Positions 13,232 through 13,410 of a stretch of DNA of 13,410 nucleotides are shown here, in pieces (the stretch's first letter is position 1; every line of letters begins with the position of its first letter). The notes under the pieces are model-generated. The model ran no database searches, was not told the DNA's origin, and worked only from the letters and a program-made list of their open reading frames with translations. Position numbers and translations under genes: made by a program. The stretch spans positions 1 to 13,410 of the forward strand of contig CAADVS010000013.1 of assembly GCA_900752545.1 (NCBI GenBank), read 5' to 3'. The stretch comes from an uncultured Collinsella sp. (lineage in GTDB: Bacteria; Actinomycetota; Coriobacteriia; Coriobacteriales; Coriobacteriaceae).

Positions 13232-13278
13232 AAGGAGTGTCCCAAACTGCCGGCAGAAAAGGAGCGTCCCTAACTGCT
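13232..13278. repeat. Pair of imperfect 20-bp direct repeats
   Basis: AAGGAGTGTCCCAAACTGCC (13232-13251) and AAGGAGCGTCCCTAACTGCT (13259-13278) agree at 17 of 20 positions with a 27-base period. They directly follow the palindrome at 13173-13228. No function is apparent. Confidence 0.65.
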
Positions 13279-13357
13279 ACATCCGGAGCAAGACAACGCC
13301 GCGGTTAGAGGACGGACAGCGAGCGGGTCGCATTTGAGACAAGGTGACGTGAAACGA

Positions 13358-13386
13358 AAGGGCGCTGACCTTCTGGTCGCGCCCTT
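13358..13386 (-). terminator. Hairpin, candidate terminator of a minus-strand gene to the right
   Basis: AAGGGCGC (13358-13365) pairs with GCGCCCTT (13379-13386), and GACC with GGTC inside around a TTCT loop. On the minus strand it is followed by TTTCGTTTC, a poor U-tract; on the plus strand there is none. It would serve a gene entering from beyond 13410. Two minus-strand frames are open from the window edge, but neither is recognisable. Confidence 0.35.
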
Positions 13387-13410
13387 GAAGTTGAACGTCA
13401 GATTGTCCAA

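Noticed and set aside
12922..13245. 107-codon minus-strand frame in the right intergenic region
   Set aside because: It crosses the second terminator, the palindrome and part of the direct repeats, with no ribosome binding site or recognisable domain.
13232..13278. Possible CRISPR array
   Set aside because: Only two imperfect 20-base units with a 7-base gap; no spacers of proper length and no cas genes.

Overview
This is a moderately high-GC bacterial window whose genes prefer G/C in wobble positions. It carries a class II (Firmicutes/Actinobacteria-style) GalT, a GalK, a flavodiiron protein typical of anaerobes, and a BceAB-like ABC transporter. Gene content and the abundance of intergenic palindromes suggest an anaerobic gut actinobacterium of the Coriobacteriia, most likely Collinsella or a close relative. 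The taxon is an inference from gene families and general look, not from a marker gene.

Layout, left to right: (1) 1-292, no gene; a terminator-like hairpin, a palindromic repeat centred on GACTAGTC and a 20-bp perfect inverted repeat just past galT. (2) 293-3117, minus-strand Leloir pair galK-galT with overlapping ends, so galactose is phosphorylated and then exchanged with UDP-glucose. (3) 3118-3455, divergent control region with three copies of a GTTAAC-centred operator. (4) 3456-4487, a LacI-family regulator that very probably binds those operators. (5) 4617-5777, a flavodiiron protein (O2/NO detoxification) with an extended -10 promoter and a strong terminator. (6) 5841-6644 (minus), a DeoR-family sugar-phosphate-responsive repressor, divergent from (7) 6980-7837, a class II ketose-bisphosphate aldolase. 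(8) 7862-8014, a 153-bp palindromic element with perfect 38-bp arms, followed by about 530 bp with no convincing gene. (9) 8546-9535 (minus), a single protein joining an N-terminal Nudix (MutT-like) hydrolase to a C-terminal Vsr-type mismatch endonuclease. (10) 9684-12711, a BceA-like ATPase overlapping a 750-residue, 10-TM BceB-like permease. (11) 12712-13410, no gene but a dense set of terminators and palindromic or direct repeats, including a second copy of the GACTAGTC palindrome found at the left end.

The genes form small independent units: a locally regulated galactose module, an oxidative/nitrosative defence gene, a glycolytic or tagatose aldolase under possible DeoR control, a DNA-repair/nucleotide-sanitation fusion, and a probable peptide-antibiotic resistance transporter without its two-component partner in the window. 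The most unusual items are the Nudix-Vsr fusion and the several classes of palindromic intergenic elements.
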